DNA of 64,000 nt from Cohnella fermenti. GTDB taxonomy: Bacteria; Bacillota; Bacilli; Paenibacillales; Paenibacillaceae. This document shows positions 1 to 8,922 of this stretch, piece by piece. A model generated the notes under the pieces. It was given only the letters and a program-made list of their open reading frames with translations. It was not told where the DNA came from and ran no database searches. Location of the stretch: the NCBI RefSeq assembly GCF_004801405.1, contig NZ_SSOB01000011.1:62001-126000 (forward strand). The letters are read 5' to 3'. How positions within the stretch are numbered: the stretch's first letter is position 1; each line of letters begins with the position of its first letter. The position numbers and the translations under genes are program-made.

Positions 1-2396
1 TCGACTTCCCCGAGGAAGGCGGTGTACGGATCGTCGTAATAATCGACGAAGTCCGGAAGCAGCTCATGATCGCCGAGACCGCTCGGCGCGTCCTTGTAAG
101 GAACGAACAGATTGTTCGAATTGACGCCGAAGTTCGCCCAGGTGAGCATATAGGCAATTCGCTTCGCGTCCGGATCGGACTTGATCGCGTCAAGCACATC
201 CGTGAACCAAGTCAAATCTCCGTTGCCTGAAGCAAGCATCCCTTGCGGGCTATAGCCGAACTCGGAGAAGGTGGCGATCTTCCCCTTCGCGTCCGCCAGC
301 TTCGAGATCATCGCCAGGTCGGAGACGAGATTGCCGAGGAAGCCTGCCGTGCCGGGCGTCGCTTGATTGTCGTACTGATCCATGCCGAGAACGTCGACGT
401 ACTCGTCGCCCGGATACGTCGTCAGGTAGCTGTTCTCGCTGCCGCCGAACGTGCCGTTCGGGGAGAACACATACAGGAAGTTGTGAACGCCGCGCACGTC
501 CCGCAGATATTCAACCGTATATCGGTAAATCTCCACGTATTCGCTCGCCGTCGTAGTCTGCGCCCCCCACCAGAACCAGCCTCCGTTCTGCTCGTGGAAC
601 GGCCGGAACAGAATCGGGATCGCCTCGCCTCCCTCGCCCTTCGCGTTGTTCGCGAAGTCGGCAATGAGGTCGAGAAAGGCGTTGTAGTCCCCGTTCTTGT
701 CTCCGCCCGGAAGAATGTGCTGCACGACGGAGCCCTCCGTGTCGTTGAAGCTCCCTCCCGTTACGAAGTTCGGCATGTGGGCGCTGAGCGTCACGATGCC
801 TCCCAGCTCGTATGCCTCGCGCACGGAAGAGATCAGATTCGCTGCGCTCTGCTCCGTATCTCCCGCCACGCCGGGCTTCTCCTTGCCCTCGAGGCTCAGC
901 GTATCCCAGCCGAATACGGCAGGGAAGTCGCCGACGGAATTGTTCACTTCGGACTCAAGCTCGCCCGAGCCGGTCAACGTGATCCCCTCGTCCGTCGCGT
1001 GCTGGTGCCCGAACAGCACCTCTTGACCGCGCACCGTATTCAGGTAGTTGAATAACGCCCGTGTCTCTGCCGTCGCTCCGGCATCGACCAGATCGAAGCT
1101 ATCCTCGTTCGTGCCGTCCGTACCATTGTCCGTGCCGTTATCCGTACCGTTGTTGCCAGTGCCGCCATTCGTGCCCGCCCCTCCGCTTGTGCTGCCGGAG
1201 CCGCTGCTATCGTCGCTGCCGGATAGAGCCGCCACGATTCCGCCCGAGATGTTGTAGCTTCCCGGCTCTACCTTTTGGCCGTTCACCAGAACCCCCTTGA
1301 CTTCTATCGTCAGCTTCGTCACGTCGCCTTCGATCGTCAAGCTCGACCCGGCCGCATCGCTTGCGACGACAAGCTCGCCAACCGACGCTCCCGCTCTCAC
1401 GACAATAGTTGCCCCGACCACTACCTCGATTCGGCCCGCCGTCGTCCCTTCTTCGGCCAGAACGCGCACTCTGCCGTCCCTCCGATCCACCGTCACCGCC
1501 TGAAGCGAAGAACCTGTTGCGCTAACCGTATGCTCGCCGCCACCGGCCACGATGGTTGCTCCGCGCACCGTCACATCGATGAGCGCCGCGTCTCCGTCTC
1601 CGATTCCGGGAGCCAGATACAAATTCCCGGCTATCTCAAGACCCTCGAGCTGAACGCCGCTGCGGTTCACGATTACGTTGCCGTTCGCCGTCCGCTCCGG
1701 GAAATCTCCCGCTTCCGGGTTGTAGCCGACGATCAGCTTGTCGAGAATGCCGACCAGCTCCGAGCGGACGATCGGCTGCAGAGGCTTTAACGTGCCATCC
1801 GGATAGCCCGTAATCACACCCGATAAAGCGCTTATGGAAGGTTTGGCGTAAGCCGAGATGCTTGCGGCATCTTTGTAGTTCGGCGTTGCCGCCAAGGTTA
1901 AGCTGTCATCTGCTCCTCCACTCAAAGCGAATGCGCGCGCGAGCAAGGTCATCGCGTCCTGGCGCGTGATCGGCAGCTCGCCTTCTGCCTTGTTGCCGGG
2001 CAAGCCCACGTAGTAACCGGCCGCCCGAGCGATCTCCATCTCGCCGGCATACCATGACGAAGCCGGCACGTCGGCGAACGCCTTCTCCGACTTCGCCGAG
2101 AATCCGAACACCTTGTTCAGCACCTTGACAAACTCCGCTCTCGTCAGCTCGCCGTTCGGACGGAACGTGCCGTCCGGATAACCGCTGACGATTCCGCGCT
2201 CCTGCCATCTCCCGATCGCCGCCTGCGCCCAATTGCCTTCGATGTCGTTCAGCGTTGGTTGCGCGGCTTGCACGGTTTGCAAGACCTGCTCGGCTTGCAT
2301 AGTCTCCGCAGCCTGTGCGCCCGCAGCCGCCGAGAATGGGGACAGCGCGAGCACGCACGCCAGCGTCCCTATCGTCCATCTCCGAATTCCCCTCAT
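1..2396 (-). CDS. SLH-anchored GH26 beta-mannanase (3' end cut by window edge)
   Basis: Probable mannan endo-1,4-beta-mannosidase, secreted and held on the cell wall. The start has an AAGGAGG site a few bases upstream. A signal peptide (about residues 1-30) is followed by three SLH repeats (about 50-210; motif GYPDGTFRPNGELTRAEF and variants), a valine/glycine-rich repetitive beta region (about 230-390), a Gly/Ser/Asn/Thr linker with NGTDNGTDNGTDG, and a GH26 domain from about residue 434. The GH26 call rests on FGHQHATDEG, RPFHEQNGGWFWWG (predicted acid/base Glu near 601) and FSEFGYSPQG (predicted nucleophile near 711). The last residues and any C-terminal module lie beyond position 1. Having SLH repeats at the N-terminus exposes the catalytic domain outward. 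Exact substrate (mannan, glucomannan, galactomannan) cannot be told. Confidence 0.9.
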   Translation of the reverse strand, partial: MRGIRRWTIGTLACVLALSPFSAAAGAQAAETMQAEQVLQTVQAAQPTLNDIEGNWAQAAIGRWQERGIVSGYPDGTFRPNGELTRAEFVKVLNKVFGFSAKSEKAFADVPASSWYAGEMEIARAAGYYVGLPGNKAEGELPITRQDAMTLLARAFALSGGADDSLTLAATPNYKDAASISAYAKPSISALSGVITGYPDGTLKPLQPIVRSELVGILDKLIVGYNPEAGDFPERTANGNVIVNRSGVQLEGLEIAGNLYLAPGIGDGDAALIDVTVRGATIVAGGGEHTVSATGSSLQAVTVDRRDGRVRVLAEEGTTAGRIEVVVGATIVVRAGASVGELVVASDAAGSSLTIEGDVTKLTIEVKGVLVNGQKVEPGSYNISGGIVAALSGSDDSSGSGSTSGGAGTNGGTGNNGTDNGTDNGTDGTNEDSFDLVDAGATAETRALFNYLNTVRGQEVLFGHQHATDEGITLTGSGELESEVNNSVGDFPAVFGWDTLSLEGKEKPGVAGDTEQSAANLISSVREAYELGGIVTLSAHMPNFVTGGSFNDTEGSVVQHILPGGDKNGDYNAFLDLIADFANNAKGEGGEAIPILFRPFHEQNGGWFWWGAQTTTASEYVEIYRYTVEYLRDVRGVHNFLYVFSPNGTFGGSENSYLTTYPGDEYVDVLGMDQYDNQATPGTAGFLGNLVSDLAMISKLADAKGKIATFSEFGYSPQGMLASGNGDLTWFTDVLDAIKSDPDAKRIAYMLTWANFGVNSNNLFVPYKDAPSGLGDHELLPDFVDYYDDPYTAFLGEV

Positions 2397-2557
2397 GCTT
2401 GGCCTCCTTGTTTGCCCCTTTGACTTATTCACGACAACTAACAAATCAGATTTCCGAATAACAAATAAATCGCCATGAATCAATAGACTGCCTGCTTTAT
2501 CAATGCTCCGCCCCCTTCCCCCTTGTCGAGAACCCTCATATTCCGCACATTCATGAA

Positions 2558-2571
2558 TGTAAGCGTTTAAT
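2558..2571 (-). promoter_or_regulatory. Candidate cre (CcpA) site for the GH26 gene
   Basis: TGTAAGCGTTTAAT matches the consensus TGWAARCGYTWNCW except at the penultimate C. It lies about 160 bases upstream of the mannanase start, in the presumed promoter. Confidence 0.4.
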
Positions 2572-2761
2572 TTCAATTATAATGCTCTGGGGGAATTTGT
2601 TAATTTATTGGATTGTTTTTTATTGTCTTAATTTTGTTATATAATTAGCATTATTGTTAGCCATTGCAGATATCTCATAAATTAGGTTGCCTAGGTTCAA
2701 TGAGGCTCTGCTCGAAGATTCGGCAAGGAAGTGAAGCCAGAGGCTTCCCCGCACCGCAAAC

Positions 2762-2790
2762 AGCCGCCCGGGCAACTCGCCCAAGCGGCT
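2762..2790 (-). terminator. Hairpin downstream of the Nif3-like gene
   Basis: Arms AGCCGC / GCGGCT with an inner GGGC / GCCC stem. There is no strong U tract after it on the minus strand, so it may be a weak or Rho-assisted terminator for the transporter operon. Confidence 0.4.
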
Positions 2791-2854
2791 GATCTTGTCT
2801 ATGAATTCCCTCCGAAGAAGCAGGCTCCGCATCACAGGCTCGCGTGCTCATTCA

Positions 2855-3661
2855 TTAGAGATAAACAAACGGCTCCTTGGCATCGACGAACGTAACCTTG
2901 ACATCGCCCGCGATCGGCAGCAGCCACTCGGCCAGATGCTTCATTCCCCATTCTTCCGTGCGTTCATGGCCGACCACGATCATTGCCTTGTTCATGCCAA
3001 GCATGGAGGCGTCGTTGACGTACGCGCACAGCGTCCATTCCGTGATGTCGCCGCATACCATGACATCAAGCTCCTTGTCTCTCATCAGCTCCATCGGCAT
3101 CTCCTCCCGGCCGAGGCCGAGACTTCCGCCGCCGACGAGGATGCCGATTCGCGAGCAAGGCGATTCTGGCTTACCCACAATTCTGACATTCGACATACCC
3201 AGTCGGCTCTTGAAGAATGCCGCCAGTTCGCCGACCGTCGTCGGTTCGATCCCGTACGCCCACGGCGAAGCCGAATCGAGCTTCTTGTCCCCCCAGCCGA
3301 GCTCCTTCGCGAGTCCGTCGTAAATAAGGTCGCTCTTGGCCATATGCATATGATCGTGGAAGCGCCATACCACGATGCCGTGCTCGTCGAGCAGCTTCTT
3401 CTTGCCCGCGTACACCGGATCGTTCGTCAGCCAATCCACCCCGTCCCGGCCGGTAAAGTATGTCGGCTCGTGGGTGACGATCAGGTTGGCCCCTAGCGCG
3501 ATCGCCTCGCGGATAACGTCGACGGTCGCCGTAAATGTCGTTACGATGCCCGTCACCTCCGTCTCGTAGCTTCCGCTCGCCAGCACGTCGCATGTTTGCT
3601 CCAGCCTGCGCTCCCCGCAGCTTCGCTCCAGAATCCGTTCGACGATGTCTTGCACCTTCAT
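2855..3661 (-). CDS. Nif3-like dinuclear metal centre protein
   Basis: Member of the Nif3/DUF34 family (GTP cyclohydrolase 1 type 2/NIF3), soluble proteins with a two-metal site whose cellular role is not settled. The family signature is seen as THEPTYF near the first third and GHERTEEWGM near the C-terminus, supplying His and Glu metal ligands. The chosen start (MKVQDIVERIL) has GGAAGGAG upstream; an in-frame ATG 39 bases further up (3700) has a weaker site. The length of 268 aa is near that of short Nif3 proteins. It is the last gene of a sugar ABC operon, 52 bases after the permease, which suggests a metabolic rather than housekeeping job, but no reaction can be named. Confidence 0.8.
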   Translation of the reverse strand: MKVQDIVERILERSCGERRLEQTCDVLASGSYETEVTGIVTTFTATVDVIREAIALGANLIVTHEPTYFTGRDGVDWLTNDPVYAGKKKLLDEHGIVVWRFHDHMHMAKSDLIYDGLAKELGWGDKKLDSASPWAYGIEPTTVGELAAFFKSRLGMSNVRIVGKPESPCSRIGILVGGGSLGLGREEMPMELMRDKELDVMVCGDITEWTLCAYVNDASMLGMNKAMIVVGHERTEEWGMKHLAEWLLPIAGDVKVTFVDAKEPFVYL

Positions 3662-3713
3662 TGTCCGGTCAGCTCCTTCCATATTAACGCCCCTGTTCAT
3701 TAACCTTGCATGC

Positions 3714-4607
3714 TCAACCCTTCACGGCCCCGATGACGACGCCGCGGGTCAAGTACTTCTGCAGCGGCGGCAGCACAACCAGGATCGGCACGATGCCGAG
3801 AACGGCCATCGCCATCCGCACGGCGCTGCTCGGCAGCTCGACGGCTCCCGCGCCAATCGCACTGCCGGCTTGTCCCGAATTGAGGTATTGAATATTGTTC
3901 ATCAATTGCACAAGCAAGTTCTGAATTCCGTAATACTGCGGCTTGCTCACGTAATACAGGGCGTTGATCCAGTCGTTCCAGTACGCGAGTCCCATGAACA
4001 GGCCGACGGTCGCCAGAACGGGAACGGAGAGCGGCAGCATGATTCGGAAGAACGTCTTCGTCTCGGTCGCCCCGTCGATCTGCGCCGATTCGATCAAGTC
4101 CAGCGGCACGTTGCTCTTGAAGTAGTTGCGGACGAGCAGCACATTGAAGCCGTTAGCGAGCAGATTCGGCACGATAAGCGCCGCCAGCGAGTCCTTGATA
4201 TGGAAGTATTGCGTCCACATGATGTACGAAGGGACAACCCCCCCGCTGAACAGCATCGTGAAGAAAACAACGAATGCGAGCGTGTTGTGATACTTGAAGT
4301 CGCGACGCGACATCGGATAAGCAAGCATGCTCGTGATGAGCAAGCCGACGGCCGTTCCAATAATGGTCACGAGGAACGATACGCCGTAAGCTCTCAGGAA
4401 TGTATAGGCCGAAGCCTTAAGGTAAATATAAGCGGCCAGGCTGAATTGCTTCGGGAAGAAGCTGTAGCCGTCGTTGATCAGGCTCGCTTCCTTCGTGAAG
4501 GAGGCGATAACGATAAGAATGAACGGCAGGAACGCGGCCAGCGCGACAAGTCCCATCACGATGGCGGAGAACAGGGCGAAGGCTCGCTCCCCTCTCGTCT
4601 GAATCAT
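3714..4607 (-). CDS. Carbohydrate ABC transporter permease (LplC/YtcP type)
   Basis: Inner-membrane subunit of a CUT1-type sugar importer. It is a 297-aa MalG-like protein with about six hydrophobic segments and the EAA loop that docks the ATPase (ESAQIDGATETKTFFRIMLP). The C-terminus ends TRGVVIGAVKG, typical of the LplC group. It starts 13 bases after the LplB-type permease stop, with an AGGAGG site between them. No ATPase gene is in the window; such systems normally share an MsmX-like ATPase encoded elsewhere. The neighbouring sucrose phosphorylase and fructokinase suggest a sucrose- or fructoside-type substrate, which is an inference. Confidence 0.9.
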   Translation of the reverse strand: MIQTRGERAFALFSAIVMGLVALAAFLPFILIVIASFTKEASLINDGYSFFPKQFSLAAYIYLKASAYTFLRAYGVSFLVTIIGTAVGLLITSMLAYPMSRRDFKYHNTLAFVVFFTMLFSGGVVPSYIMWTQYFHIKDSLAALIVPNLLANGFNVLLVRNYFKSNVPLDLIESAQIDGATETKTFFRIMLPLSVPVLATVGLFMGLAYWNDWINALYYVSKPQYYGIQNLLVQLMNNIQYLNSGQAGSAIGAGAVELPSSAVRMAMAVLGIVPILVVLPPLQKYLTRGVVIGAVKG

Positions 4608-4620
4608 GGTCTAGCCTCCT

Positions 4621-5547
4621 CTAGAACAAAGCATTCTCCGAATTGACCCGCTTGACGATCGCATTGACGACAAGGACGAGCACGAAGCCCACCAACGACT
4701 GGTACAAGCCTGCGGCCGCCGACATCCCAATATCGTTGAGCTGCATAAGCGCCCGATACACGTAAGTGTCGATCGTCTGAGTCGTGCTGTACAGAGCTCC
4801 CGCATTCAGCGGAACCTGATAGAACAGGCCGAAGTCGGAATTGAAGATTCGTCCGATCGACATGAGGCAGAGCACGATGACCGTCGGCTTGAGGAGCGGC
4901 AGCGTGATCGTCCGGATCTGCCGCAGCTTGCCTGCGCCGTCAATCTTGGCGGCCTCGTAGATGCTCTTGTCGATGCCCGCGATCGAGGCGAAGTAGACGA
5001 TGGAGCCGTAGCCGGCCGTCTTCCACATCTGAATGAAGATCAACAGGTACGGCCAGTACTTGGCCTCCGAATACCAACTGATCTCGGGAAGACCGAGCGG
5101 CGCCAGAATAGACTTGTTGACGAAGCCGCTGTCCGCGTTCAGAAAGGCGTAGACGAGCATCGAGAGCACGACCATCGAGATCAGGCTCGGCAGCACGAGG
5201 CCGGACAGGTACAGCTTCGAATACAGCTTCGCCAGCAGCTCCGACATCAGAATGGCGATGAAGATCGAGCAGATCGTCCCGATGACGATGAAGGCAAGGT
5301 TGTAGAGCAGCGTGTTCCTCGTCATGATCCACGCGTCCGTCGTCTTGAACAGGAACTGGAAGTTGTCCAGGCCGATCCAGTCGCTGCCGAAGATGCCCTT
5401 GGCGTAATTGATGTCCTTGAAGGCGATAAAGACGCCGAACATCGGAATATAGCTATTGATCAGGAAGTAGAGCAAGCCCGGTCCGGCCAGCGCGAGCAGA
5501 GGCGTCGTCTTGCGAAGCGCGCTTGAAGCTCCAGTCGTTCGTCTCAT
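4621..5547 (-). CDS. Carbohydrate ABC transporter permease (LplB type)
   Basis: Partner membrane subunit to the LplC-type protein. About six membrane segments are visible, with the EAA loop EAAKIDGAGKLRQIRTITLP and the LplB-type C-terminus NAIVKRVNSENALF. The start MRRTTGASS was chosen because a GGAGGAG site lies nine bases upstream; the longer reading frame to 5595 runs through an intercistronic hairpin and has no good site. It sits between the solute-binding protein and the second permease, as usual for this family. Confidence 0.9.
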   Translation of the reverse strand: MRRTTGASSALRKTTPLLALAGPGLLYFLINSYIPMFGVFIAFKDINYAKGIFGSDWIGLDNFQFLFKTTDAWIMTRNTLLYNLAFIVIGTICSIFIAILMSELLAKLYSKLYLSGLVLPSLISMVVLSMLVYAFLNADSGFVNKSILAPLGLPEISWYSEAKYWPYLLIFIQMWKTAGYGSIVYFASIAGIDKSIYEAAKIDGAGKLRQIRTITLPLLKPTVIVLCLMSIGRIFNSDFGLFYQVPLNAGALYSTTQTIDTYVYRALMQLNDIGMSAAAGLYQSLVGFVLVLVVNAIVKRVNSENALF

Positions 5548-5572
5548 TCGGTTAACTCCTCCATTACGGAAA

Positions 5573-5595
5573 ATGGAACCTTGAGAAGGCTCCAT
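5573..5595 (-). terminator. Intercistronic hairpin between binding-protein and permease genes
   Basis: Arms ATGGAACC / GGCTCCAT just after the binding-protein stop. Such hairpins commonly stabilise the upstream message or lower read-through so that the binding protein is made in excess. Confidence 0.35.
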
Positions 5596-5616
5596 TCTCC
5601 TTAATGCCTTGCGGTA

Positions 5617-7152
5617 TTATTGGCCTTGCGCCGCAATCCACGCGTCCAGTTGTTCCTGCTTGCTCTTGATGACGTCCGCGGCTCCCGCGTCGTTCAGTGC
5701 CTTGACGAACTTCGGAATCGTCGTCTCCGGATCAAGCGATCCCGTCACCAGGCCGGGGAGGTACTGATTGACGACGTTGGTGACCGCGCTGATCTGTGTC
5801 TTCACCTTGTTCTGATCGAAGATAAAGCCGAAGTACGGCGAGCGTTCCGTCTCCTTGTTCTCCGTTAGCTTAACTTCGATATCAGACCAGTTGATGCCTT
5901 CGAATTGATATTGAAGCGACTCGGAGCCGACTATGCCCGTACTGAGCATGGCGGTGTACGAGACTGTATTCGCATCCTTGCCGTCCGGGAACTTGACATG
6001 ATGCTCGTCGACCTTCACGTAATCCTCGCCCTCGACGCCGTACAGCACCGTATTGATCAATTGTTCGTCCGTGTAAAGCAGGTTCAGGAACTTGACCGCA
6101 GCTTCCGGTACCTTGGACGTGCTTGATACCATCCAACTGACGGAGTTGACCGCGCTTGTATCGAAATAGAATGGAGCGATCCGCTTCGTCTCGACGTTCC
6201 TGCCGGTCTGAGCGCTGATCGTCTTGCCGACCTCCAGACCGCCGTAGCCGCCGAGAAAGGAGAACTCGCGCCCGGAGGAGACCATCTCGCTCGACGTAAC
6301 CGTCGTCGTCGCTGCGTCCTTCTGCAGATATCCCTTGTTGTACCATTCCCTCATCATCTGCACACCGTTCTTGAACAGGTCCGTCTCGTAGAAGTTGACG
6401 ACCTTGCCGCTGTCTCCCTCGACGACGCCTACTCCCGTTGAATCCGTCAGGAAGTCGACCTGGCCGGTACCTTTGAGCAGGTTGAGCAGACCGGTGTCGC
6501 TCGGGTTGACGTTGATCGGGCCAAACGGAACGACGTCGGAATTTGCACCCAGCACCGCATCGAAGATGTCCGGCAGGTCTTCGACCGACTCAATATCGTT
6601 CGCCGTGAAGCCTGTCTCCTTCAGCATGTCCGCGTTATAGACGAAGTTGATCGGCAACGCCATGCCTTTGTTCACTGGAATCCCGTAAATCCGGCCGTCG
6701 ATCGTGGTCGCCTTGAGCATGTCGGAGCCGAAGTCCTTCTCGAGTATCGCCGTCAGCTCCTTGCCGTACTCCGCGAGCATATCGTCGAGAGGAGCGACCT
6801 GACTCTTCGAGACATAGTTCGAGAACTGGCCAAGCGTCGTGAACACGTCCATTTTCTCTCCGCTCTGGAGCGCCAGGTTCACCTTCTGGGCGTAATCGGC
6901 CGGGCCGTATACGCGGAAGTCGACCTTGACGCCGATCTTGTCGACCGTAATGGCGTTGATTGCATCCGTTACCTTGCTTAAATCGTCCGGAATCCGGTTA
7001 AACGACGGCATCGCGAAGACGATCTCCTCCACCTTGGATGCGCCGCTTCCGTCAGACGAAGACTCCGCATTGTTGCTGCTGCAGCCCGCAAGAACCGTCC
7101 CGCCAAGCGCGACCGACATCAGAAGCGCCGCCATCCCCTTTTTTCTATTCAT
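5617..7152 (-). CDS. Sugar-binding lipoprotein of the ABC importer (LipO/YtcQ-like)
   Basis: Extracytoplasmic solute-binding protein of about 511 aa. The N-terminus has Lys-rich residues, a hydrophobic stretch and the lipobox LAGC, so it should be acylated at Cys and held on the outer face of the membrane. The body shows the family-1 binding fold pattern (VDFRVYGPADYAQKVNLAL, YGIPVNKGMALPINFVYN). The start has GGGAGG upstream. It is followed by the two permeases and preceded by the YesN/YesM genes, the usual arrangement for a two-component-controlled importer. Confidence 0.92.
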   Translation of the reverse strand: MNRKKGMAALLMSVALGGTVLAGCSSNNAESSSDGSGASKVEEIVFAMPSFNRIPDDLSKVTDAINAITVDKIGVKVDFRVYGPADYAQKVNLALQSGEKMDVFTTLGQFSNYVSKSQVAPLDDMLAEYGKELTAILEKDFGSDMLKATTIDGRIYGIPVNKGMALPINFVYNADMLKETGFTANDIESVEDLPDIFDAVLGANSDVVPFGPINVNPSDTGLLNLLKGTGQVDFLTDSTGVGVVEGDSGKVVNFYETDLFKNGVQMMREWYNKGYLQKDAATTTVTSSEMVSSGREFSFLGGYGGLEVGKTISAQTGRNVETKRIAPFYFDTSAVNSVSWMVSSTSKVPEAAVKFLNLLYTDEQLINTVLYGVEGEDYVKVDEHHVKFPDGKDANTVSYTAMLSTGIVGSESLQYQFEGINWSDIEVKLTENKETERSPYFGFIFDQNKVKTQISAVTNVVNQYLPGLVTGSLDPETTIPKFVKALNDAGAADVIKSKQEQLDAWIAAQGQ

Positions 7153-7223
7153 GATGATGCCTCCCTCGTACAGTTCGTTGTTTACGTTATCAGTTTACCC
7201 GCTGCGGATGGGGATCGGCTTTC

Positions 7224-7242
7224 AATAAGACGATCTGTTTTT
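7224..7242 (-). promoter_or_regulatory. Candidate YesN-type operator upstream of the binding-protein gene
   Basis: In the gene direction it reads AAAAACAGATCGTCTTATT, 72-90 bases before the start. A closely similar AAAAACACGTCTTGTTTTT lies at a similar distance (91-109) before the fructokinase start, so one regulator may act on both promoters. Confidence 0.4.
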
Positions 7243-7280
7243 GCGAAAAGAAGTTCAGAAAGTCGCGGCAAGAAACAAGT

Positions 7281-7311
7281 GAGCCCCAATCCCGCAAGCG
7301 GGACGGAGCTC
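7281..7311 (-). terminator. Hairpin after the YesN-like gene
   Basis: Inner stem TCCCGC-AA-GCGGGA with outer GAGC / GCTC, directly after the response-regulator stop; followed on the minus strand by a short T-rich run. Confidence 0.45.
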
Positions 7312-7313
7312 GT

Positions 7314-8909
7314 TCATGATCGTCCCTGATGGCGGGAACGGTAAGCGTTCGGAGTTTCTCCCGTCAGCTTCTTGAAGACAGTGGAGAAGTAGGACAGCGT
7401 ATCGAAGCCGGAGTCCAGGGCGATGTCGCCGACGCTCGCCTTGCTCTCGAGAAGCTCCCGCTTGGCCGATTGAATTCGGCATTCGTTCAAGTATTCCTTG
7501 ATCGTGCAGCCTGTCTCGGACTTAAACACCTTGGCCAGGTAATCGCCGGTGAGGAAGACGTGAGCCGCCACGTCCTCCCGGCTCAGTTCTTGCTTGTAAT
7601 GATCGTGGATGAACCGCTTCGCTTTCTCTACGACGCCTTCGGACTCCAGAGCGTCCCGCACGGAATCAATCGTCTTGCCAGTCACCGCCTGGGCCCACTT
7701 CATGAAGTCGAAGACACCGCCGTCGGCCTGTTGGGCGAGCCGTTGAATCGCTTCGTCGGCGAACAGGACGTGCGCCTGGATATGATTGCGCAGAAGGAAG
7801 GAATAGACGACTTGAAGAAAGTCTTCGCGAATGGAATGCAGCGTAGCCGGGTCCAGCATGTTCCTCTCGGCAAGCGTCTCCAGCTCCTTCTTCAGCCCGT
7901 TGACGATCTGCGCCTTCTCCTTCTGGACAAACAACAGGCCGAACCGCTCCATATCGAGCGCATAGCGCTCCGTCGTATCGTAAGCAAGCGGCTCGTTCTG
8001 CCGATGAACCTTGCCGCGGAACAACAGATTCGCGGCGTCGAGCCGCTCCAGCTCCTCCCTGGCGCGAGACATTCCCGCGATCGGCACTCGCTCGCTGATG
8101 TAACACGTCAATGTGCACTTCAGGTAGTCGTCGCACAGCCTAATCAACCGTCCGCCCCGTTCCCGCAGCTCTTCCTCCTCAAGCGGAGCTTCCAAAAGAG
8201 CGACGACATAGAAGGAGGATTCCGTCTGGTAAGGAATGATCCGGTCGTGGTTAACCTGCCCGAAGAGCGATTCGGAGACGAGGTTGGACAGGGCGTATTG
8301 GAAAATACTGCTCTCCCAGCGCTCCCCGATTCTCGATCTGGGAACGCCTGCGAGCAGCAGCCTGTATTCGCGGCGAGCGTCCAACGCAAGCTCCCGCTTG
8401 CGGAGCTCGCTTCCGATCAGGTCCTCGCGCGGCGAGATCGCTTCCGTCAGAACGTCTCTCCAGAAGTTTTTCTCCACCCATTCCCGATTCTTGATCCAGG
8501 CCAGTCCGAGCTTGCTGTACTCCCCGAGCAACCGATTCTGCCTAAGGGCATCCACCGCCTTGCGCAGCGTCCCCTCCAGCTTGGCCTTGTCTAGAGGCTT
8601 GACCAGATAGGCGTCGGCGCTGTAGGAGATGGCCGCCGAGGCGAACTCGAAGCTCTCATGGCAGGTGAAGAAGATGAAGCCGCCATCGTACTCCTGCTCC
8701 CGCACCCAACGAATCATGTCGAGCCCGGTGCCCCGAGGCATCTCGATATCGCATATAATGAGGTCGGGGCGGGCAGCCTCGAACAGCCGCTTGGCGTCCT
8801 GAATGTTGTAGGCGGTCGCCAACTCGCGTATTCCATGCTCCTCCCAGTTAACGATGCGAAGCAGCGCCTCGACCGTCGGAATGTCGTCGTCGATCAGCAA
8901 ACAGCGCAT
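7314..8909 (-). CDS. YesN-type response regulator with AraC DNA-binding domain
   Basis: Transcription regulator of 531 aa. An N-terminal receiver domain (1-120) shows the acidic cluster IDDD near residue 8, the phosphate-accepting Asp in DLIICDIEMPRGTG (about 54), a Thr (FFTCHES) and the Lys in YLVKPLD. The middle region is the variable YesN linker. The C-terminal 100 residues form an AraC double helix-turn-helix (KEYLNECRIQSAKRELL and VGDIALDSGFDTLSYFSTVF). It lies 13 bases after the YesM-type kinase and just ahead of the importer it presumably activates. Confidence 0.93.
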   Translation of the reverse strand: MRCLLIDDDIPTVEALLRIVNWEEHGIRELATAYNIQDAKRLFEAARPDLIICDIEMPRGTGLDMIRWVREQEYDGGFIFFTCHESFEFASAAISYSADAYLVKPLDKAKLEGTLRKAVDALRQNRLLGEYSKLGLAWIKNREWVEKNFWRDVLTEAISPREDLIGSELRKRELALDARREYRLLLAGVPRSRIGERWESSIFQYALSNLVSESLFGQVNHDRIIPYQTESSFYVVALLEAPLEEEELRERGGRLIRLCDDYLKCTLTCYISERVPIAGMSRAREELERLDAANLLFRGKVHRQNEPLAYDTTERYALDMERFGLLFVQKEKAQIVNGLKKELETLAERNMLDPATLHSIREDFLQVVYSFLLRNHIQAHVLFADEAIQRLAQQADGGVFDFMKWAQAVTGKTIDSVRDALESEGVVEKAKRFIHDHYKQELSREDVAAHVFLTGDYLAKVFKSETGCTIKEYLNECRIQSAKRELLESKASVGDIALDSGFDTLSYFSTVFKKLTGETPNAYRSRHQGRS

Positions 8910-8922
8910 ATCCTATCCCTCC

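Larger units (their letters stand above)
2397..2854. other. Intergenic region upstream of the GH26 gene
   Basis: No gene is supported here. AT-rich sequence at about 2560-2680 probably holds the mannanase promoter on the minus strand. It contains one candidate cre site (2558-2571) and, next to the Nif3-like gene, two hairpins (2733-2747 and 2762-2790). Confidence 0.5.

Noticed and set aside
2620..2835. 71-codon ORF upstream of the mannanase gene
   Set aside because: It covers the hairpins and AT-rich promoter region and has no supporting motif or site.
3714..5547. Missing ATPase as evidence of a broken transporter
   Set aside because: CUT1 importers of Gram-positive bacteria commonly share one ATPase (MsmX type) encoded elsewhere.
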